Shown: positions 8,722 through 16,885 of the stretch, one piece after another
How positions within the stretch are numbered: the stretch's first letter is position 1
Layout: each line of letters starts with the position of its first letter
DNA from: Shewanella cutis
GTDB lineage: Bacteria; Pseudomonadota; Gammaproteobacteria; Enterobacterales; Shewanellaceae
Direction: 5' to 3'
Assembly (NCBI RefSeq): GCF_022410515.1
Contig: NZ_JACSDI010000004.1
Location: forward strand, 62,001 to 126,000
Length of the DNA: 64,000 nucleotides
Notes under the pieces: generated by a model
What the model saw: only the letters and a program-made list of their open reading frames with translations
What the model was told of the DNA's origin: nothing
The model's database searches: none
Position numbers and translations under genes: made by a program

Positions 8722-11058
8722 ATGTCACAAGTGATCACATTAGCAGGCGAGCGTTTATTTGCACTCAAAGCCCAAAACAACCAGCAATTAGACATTGATA
8801 CCTTTATTTTTGCCTATGTGCCGGGGCAAGACTCCACCGCGCCGATTGACCGCAATGAAGACTTACCACCAGTTAACCAGCGAGTGCACACGCAAATCGT
8901 GCAGCAATACGGCATGCTGGAAGATAACGCGGTGGTGTATAGCACCGTGCTCAACAGCTTAACGGGACCATTCCAATTTAACTGGGTGGGGCTATATTCA
9001 GCCGTTAACCAAACATTAGTCGCGATTCAGCATATTCCCACTGTAGTCAAAACAGTGACAGAGCCAGGTGCAGCAGGAAACACACTTAACCGTAACCTTA
9101 CAATAGAGTACAGCGGCATTTCAGATTTAACAGGCATCACAGTTGCCCCAGAAACATGGCAATATGACTTTGAAGCCAGACTCAACGGTATGGACGAACT
9201 CACCCGCCAATTAGCTGCCGATATGAACGGTAAAGACTGGTTTATTGGCGACGGTTTTAAAGTGGTGCCACGTTCGACGCTTAACACCTTTAAAGTGACC
9301 GCTGGTGTGGGCTATGTCTCAGGCCTGCGCGTCGAACTAACAGCTGATCATATCCTCGCATTAAGTAGCTATCCGCAGTTTGTTTACGTTGATGCGTGGT
9401 TCGAAGCGACCAGTGACAGCATTTGGAAAGGTAAAGTGGCCTTTACCGTAACCAACACCGAAATGGACGACTATATCGACGTCAACGGCCGAAACCACTA
9501 CGTGTTTAAACTGGCACGCATCACCGCCGCCGATGTGGTGGAAGATTTGCGTAGCACCAACGGATTAAAGCAAGAGATTGACCACCTAGTAGTTAAAAAT
9601 GAAGATCTTGAATATAAAACTGACAGTATAGAGCTTAGTTTGTTAGGTAATGTTGAAATTAAAAAACAAGGAGTTTTCAACGGATATAAATGCACATCAA
9701 ATATTGGTGACTCTATTTCGCATGGTGCGTTTTCAGGAAATTTATTCATTAATGGATGGTCAAGATTATTGACGCGTGCCTTAAATGGAGAATATGAAAC
9801 ATCAAGCTATGGATTTACACCTTATTTAAGTTTGGGGGCAGGACCTACGCTTAGCATAGATATTCATAGTGTTAATTTTACAGGTTCATGGACTGCTATA
9901 CATGACTATGACAGCGACTACATGGTGGCTGGCGTTGGTCATCGTTCTGAGTCTGCTGGGAACGAAATAACTTTTAATCTGCCGTCATTTATGCGTCGCT
10001 GTGTGGTTTATTTCATAGGGCAACAAAATGGCGGATCATTCGATATCGAAGTTAATGGGATAGTTGTCGCAACAATATCAACATACAGCCAAAGCATGGG
10101 GTTTTATTCGGCTGAGGTTGCTATGACTGATAATAGATATGGAGGTTGTAACGTAAAGATAGTCACTAAAGATAATAATATTGTTGATTTTGCTGGTGTG
10201 AGCTATTTATCAGCATTTGCAGAAACTACATGTAATAACTTTAGTAGAAGTGGAAGACGTTTGCGCTATGTAAGTGAATATACAATAAAATTGTTATGTG
10301 AAAATTCGCATACGATATTAATGTCATTAGGTCACAATGACTATGCTGAAACCGATGTCAACTATATCGAAGAGGTTAAGAAACGGATTGATTGGTTTAT
10401 TGCCTACGCCAAACAAAATAATGTGAATATATTTGTACCTGATTTTTGTTGGTCAGCGCCTGAAAATAATTGGATGCGTATTGAGCTTAAGAGATTAGCT
10501 AAAGAAACCAACGGGAAATATATTAACTTACCTAAGTTATTGGTCATGCCAAATGGTTTAGAACCAACGGAAGACTATTTAATAAACACATTAAAAATGT
10601 GGGTGGATGGTTCACATCCAAATATTGATGGTAACAAGTGGATTTTTGAGAATATTTCAAAGGCGATGGGGCTATCATGCACAAGCAAAACTCAGGCACT
10701 AAATTTACATGATTACGCTATGCCGATTACGTTAGACCCTGCTGTCGCCGTAAAAAATTCTTTAGGCGCAGGTCAACTGTCTACAGTGAAACGCAGTGGT
10801 AACGGAATTCTGATCAATCTTTTTCTAGAAAAAGAAACGTCAGGAGAATTCCCAACAGGCACATACATAATTTCGGAATCATTTGATCCTAAAACGGAGA
10901 TTTTTGCAGGACAAGGCGCATGCGTACCAGTAATGAGGATTGATGGTGCAGAGGTGATCGGTGGTTGCACTGTTTCTGCCAGTGGGCAGATTGTCTTAAA
11001 CATAAATAAGCCGTCTGTTTATAAAGATATTTACTTTCAAATCAACTTAATGAGTTAG
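8722..11058 (+). CDS. Tail fibre with C-terminal SGNH/GDSL-hydrolase-like domain
   Basis: The 778-residue protein starts as a phage tail-collar or fibre protein (about residues 1-285, including a DUF3751-like N-terminus). After that it carries blocks typical of SGNH hydrolases: NIGDSISHG near residue 328 (nucleophile Ser), SLGHND near 535 (Asn), and DGSHPN near 629-633 (catalytic Asp and His). SGNH domains in fibres commonly deacetylate or de-esterify surface polysaccharides, which would help adsorption. DNA from about 9,580 to 11,055 is visibly more AT-rich than the flanking phage genes, suggesting the receptor-binding half was exchanged. No fibre-assembly chaperone gene follows. The substrate is unknown. 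Confidence 0.8.
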   Translation: MSQVITLAGERLFALKAQNNQQLDIDTFIFAYVPGQDSTAPIDRNEDLPPVNQRVHTQIVQQYGMLEDNAVVYSTVLNSLTGPFQFNWVGLYSAVNQTLVAIQHIPTVVKTVTEPGAAGNTLNRNLTIEYSGISDLTGITVAPETWQYDFEARLNGMDELTRQLAADMNGKDWFIGDGFKVVPRSTLNTFKVTAGVGYVSGLRVELTADHILALSSYPQFVYVDAWFEATSDSIWKGKVAFTVTNTEMDDYIDVNGRNHYVFKLARITAADVVEDLRSTNGLKQEIDHLVVKNEDLEYKTDSIELSLLGNVEIKKQGVFNGYKCTSNIGDSISHGAFSGNLFINGWSRLLTRALNGEYETSSYGFTPYLSLGAGPTLSIDIHSVNFTGSWTAIHDYDSDYMVAGVGHRSESAGNEITFNLPSFMRRCVVYFIGQQNGGSFDIEVNGIVVATISTYSQSMGFYSAEVAMTDNRYGGCNVKIVTKDNNIVDFAGVSYLSAFAETTCNNFSRSGRRLRYVSEYTIKLLCENSHTILMSLGHNDYAETDVNYIEEVKKRIDWFIAYAKQNNVNIFVPDFCWSAPENNWMRIELKRLAKETNGKYINLPKLLVMPNGLEPTEDYLINTLKMWVDGSHPNIDGNKWIFENISKAMGLSCTSKTQALNLHDYAMPITLDPAVAVKNSLGAGQLSTVKRSGNGILINLFLEKETSGEFPTGTYIISESFDPKTEIFAGQGACVPVMRIDGAEVIGGCTVSASGQIVLNINKPSVYKDIYFQINLMS

Positions 11059-11061
11059 CAA

Positions 11062-11589
11062 ATGTTATCTCTTAACAGTATATCTTTAACTCTTAAGTCT
11101 TTACGCATCACCGCCAGCCAAGAGCTGGCGACTGAGGACGCCAGCGGCCAAAGCTCAAGCACTGAGTCAGCCGAAACGGGCATAAAAGCAAAAATGCTCA
11201 CGGTAACCGGCTTTATCCTATTTGTGGATGAGCAGCAGTTAACCGACCTGTTTAAGCTGGCCGAAGCCACGGAAGGCGGCGCGCGCACCACGTACCGCAT
11301 CAGCAATAAAACCGCCTCTGCACTGGGGATTAAACAAGTAAAATTCGCCAGCAAAATTGAAGCAGTGGAGCAAGAAACAACCCGCCAATGGAACGTGAGT
11401 TTTACCTTAGCCGAAGTGCGCAGCGTGCCGCAGAAAAAGGAAGAACGCGCGCCGCAAGTCGCCGCCGCGCAGCAGGGCGGAACAGGCCAAGGCACGGTAT
11501 TGGCCGACGGCAACACGCCGCCCAATACCGAGCCAGAACTTACGGGCATTATGGCTTTTTTAAAAAAGGTCGATGAGGGGCTCGCATAA
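11062..11589 (+). CDS. Phage baseplate-region protein of unknown family
   Basis: The 175-residue product lies between the fibre and the hub-like gene and overlaps the latter by 1 bp at TAATG. Residues 1-130 are probably beta-rich. A low-complexity Ala/Gln/Gly/Thr linker (about 135-160) leads to a short C-terminal helix. The domain may be a hub accessory or P2 gpU-like tail terminator, but I recognise no diagnostic motif. The high GC of this gene returns to the general phage style after the AT-rich fibre end. Confidence 0.55.
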   Translation: MLSLNSISLTLKSLRITASQELATEDASGQSSSTESAETGIKAKMLTVTGFILFVDEQQLTDLFKLAEATEGGARTTYRISNKTASALGIKQVKFASKIEAVEQETTRQWNVSFTLAEVRSVPQKKEERAPQVAAAQQGGTGQGTVLADGNTPPNTEPELTGIMAFLKKVDEGLA

Positions 11590-12278
11590 TGGCCGAACCC
11601 AATGCCAAGTTTATGACTCGAGCATATATCGGCGGCCAATTGGCCGCCGTAAGTGATCACTGGTGCGTACTGCAAGCCGCATCACCGGGAACTTGCCAGC
11701 TCACCATTGATAAACCCGCCGAGCGCCTAACGCCTGTCGCCTTTGAAATGGGCTGGGGTGAAATGATTGAACGGGTATTTTTAGGCTATATTGAGCGCAG
11801 CATGCCAGCGGCTAACGGACTGTATACGGTGTTTTGTCGTGAGCTGTCATCGGTATTAGCCAACCACTTAGACGTAACACTGCGACACCCAACCTTGCGC
11901 CAAGTGTGCGACGAAATCAGCGCGCAAACGGGCCTTGAATTTGTGTTACCTGAAAAGCCGTATGCCGATACTGCGATCCCCTGTTTTTATAGCGACACCT
12001 CAGGCTATGCCATGCTGGATAATCTAGGTCGCACTTACAAGGTGCCGGATTTTATCTGGCAGCAGCAGGGCAACGGCAAAATCTACTTAGGCAGTTATCA
12101 AGACTCGTTTTGGGCGGGTAAAGCGATCACCATCCCGCAAGGATTAATGACCGACCAGCAAGCGGGCAAAACGGCCACTATTCCAGCCGTGCCAAAAATT
12201 CGCCCTAACGTCACCGCCAACGGCGCCAGAATTGCCAAAGTCGAGTTTAAGGGCACTAACATGACCATCACATGGTGA
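11589..12278 (+). CDS. Baseplate hub protein (gp27/gpD-like)
   Basis: The 229-residue protein precedes the spike gene, where P2 gpD and T4 gp27-type hub proteins sit. An N-terminal PTVEL-like beta domain, followed by the segment LRHPTLRQVCDEISAQTGL (about residues 95-115), resembles the hub domain that wraps the gpV spike. It is shorter than full gpD (about 380 residues), so some hub domains may be supplied by the gene before it. The spike gene begins 4 bp after its stop. Confidence 0.6.
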   Translation: MAEPNAKFMTRAYIGGQLAAVSDHWCVLQAASPGTCQLTIDKPAERLTPVAFEMGWGEMIERVFLGYIERSMPAANGLYTVFCRELSSVLANHLDVTLRHPTLRQVCDEISAQTGLEFVLPEKPYADTAIPCFYSDTSGYAMLDNLGRTYKVPDFIWQQQGNGKIYLGSYQDSFWAGKAITIPQGLMTDQQAGKTATIPAVPKIRPNVTANGARIAKVEFKGTNMTITW

Positions 12279-12282
12279 ACGC

Positions 12283-12978
12283 ATGGAACAAGTCATTAAG
12301 AAAATTATTTATCGATTATTCCCTGAACTCAGCGCGCAACTGCATTTACCGCGCTGGGGTAAAGTGGTGGCATTGCCAGAGCTGCCAGCAGAAGACGGAG
12401 AACGCCGCAGCGATGCGTTTTATCCGCGCTATGCAGCCGACGTGCAACTACTCGATGAAAACGGCACCGCAACTAAATCCAAACCATTGCAGGCCGTACC
12501 GTTACCACTCAACGGTGCAGGCAATAAAGCAGGCCGACTCGAGCCGCCGGCTATTGGTTCCATCGTCGAAATCGGCTTTGCCTATGGTCGGCCTGATAAG
12601 CCATTCATTCGTACTATTCTGCCGTTCGGCTGGGATCTTCCAGCCATCAAAGCGGGCGAATCGCGCACCCAAACCCGCGAGGGCGTTTACCAGCATATAG
12701 ATGACGTGGGCAACTTCTACAGCGTGACCGATAAAGACAGCGAGATTGAATGTCTTAATCAGCGCATTAAGGTACTAGAGGACCAGCTAACCGAAGTCTT
12801 GGGACAAATGACGATGAATATCACTAAGGACTTGCGCATCACCGCGAAAAAAATCACCGAAGACGCCGATACCATCAAACTAAACGGCGGTTCGCCAGTC
12901 GTCACCTGTGCCCATATCTGCCACTTCACTGGCGCACCACATGGCGACGGATCATCAACCGTTAGTGCAGGTAAATAA
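12283..12978 (+). CDS. Baseplate spike protein (gpV-like) with His-rich tip
   Basis: The 231-residue protein has an OB-fold region around residues 85-115 (PAIGSIVEIGFAYGRPDKP), as in gpV/gp45 spikes. A short coiled stretch follows (about 155-185), then a repetitive beta-helix-like segment. It ends in a tip motif near residues 208-224 (CAHICHFTGAPHGDGSS) rich in His and Cys. In P2 gpV and relatives, His residues at the apex hold an iron ion that stabilises the membrane-piercing needle. A similar metal site is plausible here but inferred. Confidence 0.75.
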   Translation: MEQVIKKIIYRLFPELSAQLHLPRWGKVVALPELPAEDGERRSDAFYPRYAADVQLLDENGTATKSKPLQAVPLPLNGAGNKAGRLEPPAIGSIVEIGFAYGRPDKPFIRTILPFGWDLPAIKAGESRTQTREGVYQHIDDVGNFYSVTDKDSEIECLNQRIKVLEDQLTEVLGQMTMNITKDLRITAKKITEDADTIKLNGGSPVVTCAHICHFTGAPHGDGSSTVSAGK

Positions 12979-12989
12979 GGGGAAAGCCA

Positions 12990-13187
12990 ATGGCATTAAG
13001 CAGCGGATCATTAGAAGAAAAAATCATCAGCGAACTACAAGCGCAAGGCTTTACCACCGACGGCACGCACGCATTCGCGGGCAAGATGGCCGCCGCCATC
13101 GCCAAAGCAGTGATAGATGAGATCACCGCCAACGCCGACGTGGTAGTAACAGCAGGCAGCAGCGCAGGCACCTACAAAGTAAGTTAA
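12990..13187 (+). CDS. Small phage protein at end of late operon
   Basis: The 65-residue, Ala-rich product starts at ATG 12990, with GGGGAAAGCC giving a usable ribosome-binding site. It is the last gene before a strong terminator. The sequence has an amphipathic N-terminal helix and a small beta-prone C-terminus, and I recognise no named family. Similar small proteins follow spike genes in related prophages, possibly as structural decoration. Confidence 0.55.
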   Translation: MALSSGSLEEKIISELQAQGFTTDGTHAFAGKMAAAIAKAVIDEITANADVVVTAGSSAGTYKVS

Positions 13188-13205
13188 CGCAAAGCTACAC
13201 GCACA

Positions 13206-13232
13206 AGCCCAGCCAACACGCTGGGCTTTTTA
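13206..13232 (+). terminator. Rho-independent terminator of the phage late operon
   Basis: An 8-bp perfect stem, AGCCCAGC with GCTGGGCT, and a 6-nt loop are followed by a T-rich run (TTTTTATTT). It begins 18 bp after the last late-gene stop. Confidence 0.9.
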
Positions 13233-13687
13233 TTTGCTGCAGCAAAGCCAAACTAATCTATGTTGCTGCAGTACAGACAAACCCATCTATGCGGTACCAA
13301 ACCACATAAACACATCCATCGATTAAAGACGCCGCCGACTATGTTGGCCACGTCATCACATCATCGCCACAAAACATCAGCACCGACCATTTACGCCACG
13401 GAAACCAGCGCAACAGAGAAACTAAGCCACGAAATCCGCACTCTTCCTCACCCTCCTGCGCGGTTTGCATCTTAATTTTTTTTCAGTTTTGGTTTATTGC
13501 AGTTCATAGGCGCAAACAGCGCCATTCCTAGGGCTTTTAGAAGATCAAAGATCTGAAATGATCGCGGTTTATTTCACTGTTTTACAGTTCTATACAGCGC
13601 GTTTAAACGTGAGCGGGAAAACTTAACTATTGATTTAATTAGTTATTGCGTGGATTTTGTGAGGTTTTTGAAGTGGGCGTGAAAAAT
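13233..13687. other. Prophage non-coding gap
   Basis: There is no convincing gene in this 455-bp stretch. An open frame of 71 codons at 13260-13475 has an unlikely composition (His, Thr, Pro) and no ribosome-binding site. Two copies of TGCTGCAG lie at about 13236 and 13264. The right half turns AT-rich towards the integrase terminator. I see no other structure. Confidence 0.5.
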
Positions 13688-13731
13688 GATAAAAAGATCT
13701 AGTTAAGTAAAATCAACACCTTAACTAGATC
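13688..13731 (-). terminator. Integrase terminator
   Basis: A 12-bp perfect inverted repeat, GATCTAGTTAAG (13696-13707) with CTTAACTAGATC (13720-13731), has a 12-nt loop. On the minus strand it is followed by TTTTTATC. It lies 17 bp beyond the integrase stop. Confidence 0.85.
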
Positions 13732-13747
13732 AATAACTGAAATGAAT

Positions 13748-14821
13748 TTAATCGCCAAACTTATCGTGAAGCTTATGCGGGAATAGTTGAGTATATACTT
13801 GCCACAAAATATTTAGATTACGATGACCTGTCACCTGGGCAACATCTTCAATCGAGTAACCCTTTTCAAACAAACGGCTAGCACCCTCGCGCCGCAAATC
13901 ATGGTAGCGCAAATCAGCAATACCTAACTCGTTGCGTACCCGCTGAAAACCAGCAGAAACAGACCTAGAGTTATAAGGAAAAATCAGCTCATCAGTTTTG
14001 GGTTGACGCATCACAATATCAAACGAACCGCCAAGCAGCGGGACAATCATATGATTGCCTTCTTTCTTTCGCGGATCCTTCCTATCTCGCACTAAAATGG
14101 TTTTATGATCAGCATTCAAATCATCCCACTTAAGCTTGCAAACCTCACCGATACGCATACACGTAAGAATGCTAAAATCAAGAATATCGATGAACGGTAT
14201 ACGGATCATGCCATTAGGTCGGTAAGACATGCGCTGTAGCAAACCGTCTTTTAACTTATCAAGTTCATTCTCTGTTGGTCGCCGTGTTCGTCGCTGGCTT
14301 TTGCCGACTAAACCCATCTCCATCAAAACAGGAACAGCCTCCTCAAAAATATGGCAATTAGCTTCAATATTCCAAACGGGAGCCGCCTTTTTCATCACAC
14401 TGCGCAAATAGGCAATATCTTGATAAATGGTAGAAGGGCCAGCACCAGAAGCGCGCCTATTCTTGCAATGCTCAATTAAGTCGCTAGTCTTTAAACTATC
14501 TGATTTAATTTTAGAAATATCACAGTCCATTAGCATGCAGATCACATACCGTTTAGTGCGGCCTGTTCGTGACCACAAATCAGTATCCTCATAATATAGG
14601 TTTAAAAGGTTACCGATAGAAACAGCCTTGTTACTCTTCAAAACAGAATCATGCTCAATGGCGTCACAACGGACTTTGCCCCAAGTCCTAGCAACCTCCT
14701 TTTTACTGAAAGTTTTAGACTCACGATGTATAATTTCGCCATTCTCTTTAACGCGCACAGTGCAACGGTAACTAAAATCACCGTTAGCCTTTGCGCGTTT
14801 TTCAATAGTAAAAGACGCCAT
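13748..14821 (-). CDS. int: Prophage tyrosine integrase
   Basis: The 357-residue tyrosine recombinase has the full catalytic set in its C-terminal domain: Arg in TCMRIGEVCKL (about residue 228), HDLRR (about 315-319), GHRN (about 339-341) and the nucleophile Tyr in WQVYTQLF (about 349). An N-terminal arm-binding domain (residues 1-60) and a core-binding domain precede it. It catalyses site-specific integration and excision. It is the outermost prophage gene on this side and points inwards, next to short repeats that look like arm or core sites. Confidence 0.95.
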   Translation of the reverse strand: MASFTIEKRAKANGDFSYRCTVRVKENGEIIHRESKTFSKKEVARTWGKVRCDAIEHDSVLKSNKAVSIGNLLNLYYEDTDLWSRTGRTKRYVICMLMDCDISKIKSDSLKTSDLIEHCKNRRASGAGPSTIYQDIAYLRSVMKKAAPVWNIEANCHIFEEAVPVLMEMGLVGKSQRRTRRPTENELDKLKDGLLQRMSYRPNGMIRIPFIDILDFSILTCMRIGEVCKLKWDDLNADHKTILVRDRKDPRKKEGNHMIVPLLGGSFDIVMRQPKTDELIFPYNSRSVSAGFQRVRNELGIADLRYHDLRREGASRLFEKGYSIEDVAQVTGHRNLNILWQVYTQLFPHKLHDKFGD

Positions 14822-14856
14822 AGAATGAAATTAACCTTTAAAAATCCTACCCAGAA

Positions 14857-14920
14857 ATGGGGCACATATGGGGCACCATATACCGAAATTGCAGGAAATT
14901 GCAAGAAACTGGAAGCAACT
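14857..14920. repeat. Short phased repeats upstream of int (candidate att arm sites)
   Basis: Two copies of ATGGGGCAC occur at 14857-14865 and 14868-14876, 11 bp apart. Two copies of GAAATTGCA follow at 14885-14893 and 14895-14903, 10 bp apart, then the related GAAACTGGAAGCAACT. Helical-turn spacing next to the integrase suggests recombinase or excisionase binding sites. This is inferred from position and periodicity only. Confidence 0.5.
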
Positions 14921-14929
14921 GAGGCGAGT

Positions 14930-15361
14930 CTATGAAATCAGGAAAACACGATTCAAAGCCAGATGTAGCGCAGAAATCAATAGATAGAACATTTTCAATT
15001 GCGCCCATTTATCGTGGGACATACCGACATAGCCTAAACGGTTGTAGAGGAAGTCTTCGGTTTTTTCGGCGGCGAGTTTGCCACCTTGCATCACTAAACT
15101 GTCATCGCTGGATACCATGTTGATGCCCCATTCCGTGGTAGCAAAGGCGGTCCAGCCGTTTCTCTCGCTGCGTTCAAAGCTAAATCGTACTCGGGAGGAG
15201 TCATCAATCACTGAGGTATCGTGGCTGTCGTTGAGTGCCGCAAATCCTAACCAACCGCTTAAATCTAATGAGTTTTTTTGATCGTTATAGAGTTCAACCG
15301 CTTGGCTGCTGGTGGCCACCAACAGCATGGGAAGCATTAATGCGATGCAGGTTTTTTTCAT
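14930..15361 (-). pseudogene. Porin gene truncated by prophage integration
   Basis: The frame starts at ATG 15361 with a signal peptide (about residues 1-22, KKTCIALMLPMLLVATSSQA). It continues as a gammaproteobacterial trimeric porin N-terminus: VELYNDQKNSLDLSGWLGF, then NRLGYVGMSHDKWAQL near residue 115. After about 15,005 the sequence no longer resembles a porin and stops after roughly 20 unrelated residues, whereas family members run 350-400. The break coincides with the prophage boundary, so the 3' part should lie at the far prophage end. Unless a phage-encoded end restores it, the porin is non-functional here. Confidence 0.8.
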
Positions 15362-15482
15362 CATTCCACCTAAATTAGGCAAGTTTTGTCTGGGGACCTT
15401 AGGCACTGTGGCTTAAGGCCCCTAATGACGGATTGCTGTTAAGTTTCTTATGTATTAAATGAGACTCGCAGGGGCGTTGTGC

Positions 15483-16802
15483 TCACGCCGCTTTAATCTC
15501 AACACCTGGGGTTTTATTTGAAATCACCCCGTAGATGGTCCAACCGAAGAAGGTCGCGATAGCGCCTAACATCACTGCGGTTTCACCAGAGCTATAGAGG
15601 GCATAGAAGCTATACAGGGCGCCGATAACCGCAATCACGTTGGCAACACGGGCCTTGTTCGCAGGCACTTTGAGCTGTTTTTGCATCACGCCTAGGGCTG
15701 CCATCGACAGGATATAAGGCACAATGTTAGTTACCACCGCAAGGTTAACGAGCGCTTCAAACTGTTTGCTCAGTGATGGGCTGATAGTCATCAAAGACAG
15801 CAGGGTTTGAATCGAAACGATGATGGTCATCCCCCAAATTGGCGCATCTGCTTTGCTGACTTTAGCGAACACTTTAGGGAAGAAACCTTCATCGGCAGAG
15901 GCTTTAAACACTTGTGCAATAGTAAACTGCCAACCGAGCAGCGAACCAGTACAGGAGATAATGGCGCAGGCCATCACGATTTTACCGACAACTGGGTTAA
16001 ACATTTGCGCGAAGGCTAAACCAAAAGGAGCATTTGAGCTGGCAAGTTCAGCGTTGGGTACAATACCGGCAATCACGTTAGTTGAAACAATATAGATAAG
16101 TGCTGCACCTAAGGTTCCGCCCATTACGGCGATAGGAACATTTTTCTCTGGATTATCAACAGCCTCTGAGTTGGCGCAGGCAGATTCTAATCCAAGGAAT
16201 GCCCATAAGGTCATCGCGATAGAACCACCTAAGGCTTTGAAGAATGGCATATCATGTGGGTTCCAAGCACCTTTATAGAGGTCAATATCGAACCAGAACC
16301 AGCCGATCAACGACACACCAATTACAGGCAGAATAATCCCCCACACGGTCACGCTACTCACGCGGCCAGTAATGCGAGCACCGCCAAAGTTTGCCACAGT
16401 GGCTAACCAAAGCACGCCGATAGTGGCAAGACAGATGGCCATAGGGCTTAAGTTAACTTCGAGTAATACGGCTGCGTAACCTACGGCGGAGATGGCGATG
16501 GCGACGTTGGCGATAAGTAGCGAAACCGCATAGGTGTAGTTCGCCATAAAGTTACCGCTGCGGCCAAAGGCATATTCGGCATAACCGCCCATACCACCGG
16601 ATTTTTTGCTGAACATACCGCATTTTGCAAATGCAAAGGCCAGCGCGGTTGAGCCAGCAGCGGTAACAAGCCAAGAAAGCACTGAGATAGTACCGACTTG
16701 TGCTAATTGGGTGGGCAGCATGATAATCCCAGAGCCCATCATATTCACTATGGTGATAATCGTTAATTGGACAACGCCAATTTTATTTTCTGATTTACTC
16801 AT
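15483..16802 (-). CDS. potE: Putrescine-ornithine antiporter
   Basis: The 439-residue inner-membrane protein has about twelve membrane segments and the APC-family start VNMMGSGIIMLPTQLAQVG near residues 19-37. It lies directly downstream of ornithine decarboxylase, as potE follows speF in enterobacteria. PotE exchanges external ornithine for internal putrescine, which together with the decarboxylase consumes protons under acid stress. Both genes are on the minus strand with an 83-bp gap holding a hairpin. No truncation is seen. Confidence 0.92.
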   Translation of the reverse strand: MSKSENKIGVVQLTIITIVNMMGSGIIMLPTQLAQVGTISVLSWLVTAAGSTALAFAFAKCGMFSKKSGGMGGYAEYAFGRSGNFMANYTYAVSLLIANVAIAISAVGYAAVLLEVNLSPMAICLATIGVLWLATVANFGGARITGRVSSVTVWGIILPVIGVSLIGWFWFDIDLYKGAWNPHDMPFFKALGGSIAMTLWAFLGLESACANSEAVDNPEKNVPIAVMGGTLGAALIYIVSTNVIAGIVPNAELASSNAPFGLAFAQMFNPVVGKIVMACAIISCTGSLLGWQFTIAQVFKASADEGFFPKVFAKVSKADAPIWGMTIIVSIQTLLSLMTISPSLSKQFEALVNLAVVTNIVPYILSMAALGVMQKQLKVPANKARVANVIAVIGALYSFYALYSSGETAVMLGAIATFFGWTIYGVISNKTPGVEIKAA

Positions 16803-16844
16803 AATAATGACCTAATAATGTAATTCATTATAGAAGGTTGAAAT

Positions 16845-16878
16845 TGACTGCAGAGCGGGGTTATTAACTCTGCAGTCA
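16845..16878 (-). repeat. Intercistronic hairpin between speF and potE
   Basis: TGACTGCAGAG (16845-16855) pairs with CTCTGCAGTCA (16868-16878), leaving a 12-nt loop. No T-run follows on the minus strand, so it is more likely an mRNA stability or differential-expression element than a strong terminator. Confidence 0.65.
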
Positions 16879-16885
16879 GGTTCAA

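Larger units (their letters stand above)
1..15005. mobile_element. Right portion of a myovirus-type prophage integrated in a porin gene
   Basis: A run of co-directional, mostly overlapping genes encodes virion morphogenesis, sheath, tube, lysis, tape-measure, baseplate, fibre and spike proteins. It is followed by a tyrosine integrase on the opposite strand. Sheath and gpV/baseplate-J-type genes indicate a contractile tail. The left end, with capsid, packaging and early genes, lies outside the window. The right boundary is placed at about 14,920-15,010 because the host porin gene loses its reading frame there, just outside the integrase. The exact attR core cannot be fixed without the other end. 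The structural genes visible here look intact. Confidence 0.9.

Noticed and set aside
13260..13475. A 71-codon open frame in the gap before int
   Set aside because: No ribosome-binding site, and a His/Thr/Pro-rich composition; it lies just after the late-operon terminator.
14857..15010. A tRNA gene as the phage attachment site
   Set aside because: No cloverleaf or CCA-type end is found; the host side is clearly a porin reading frame.
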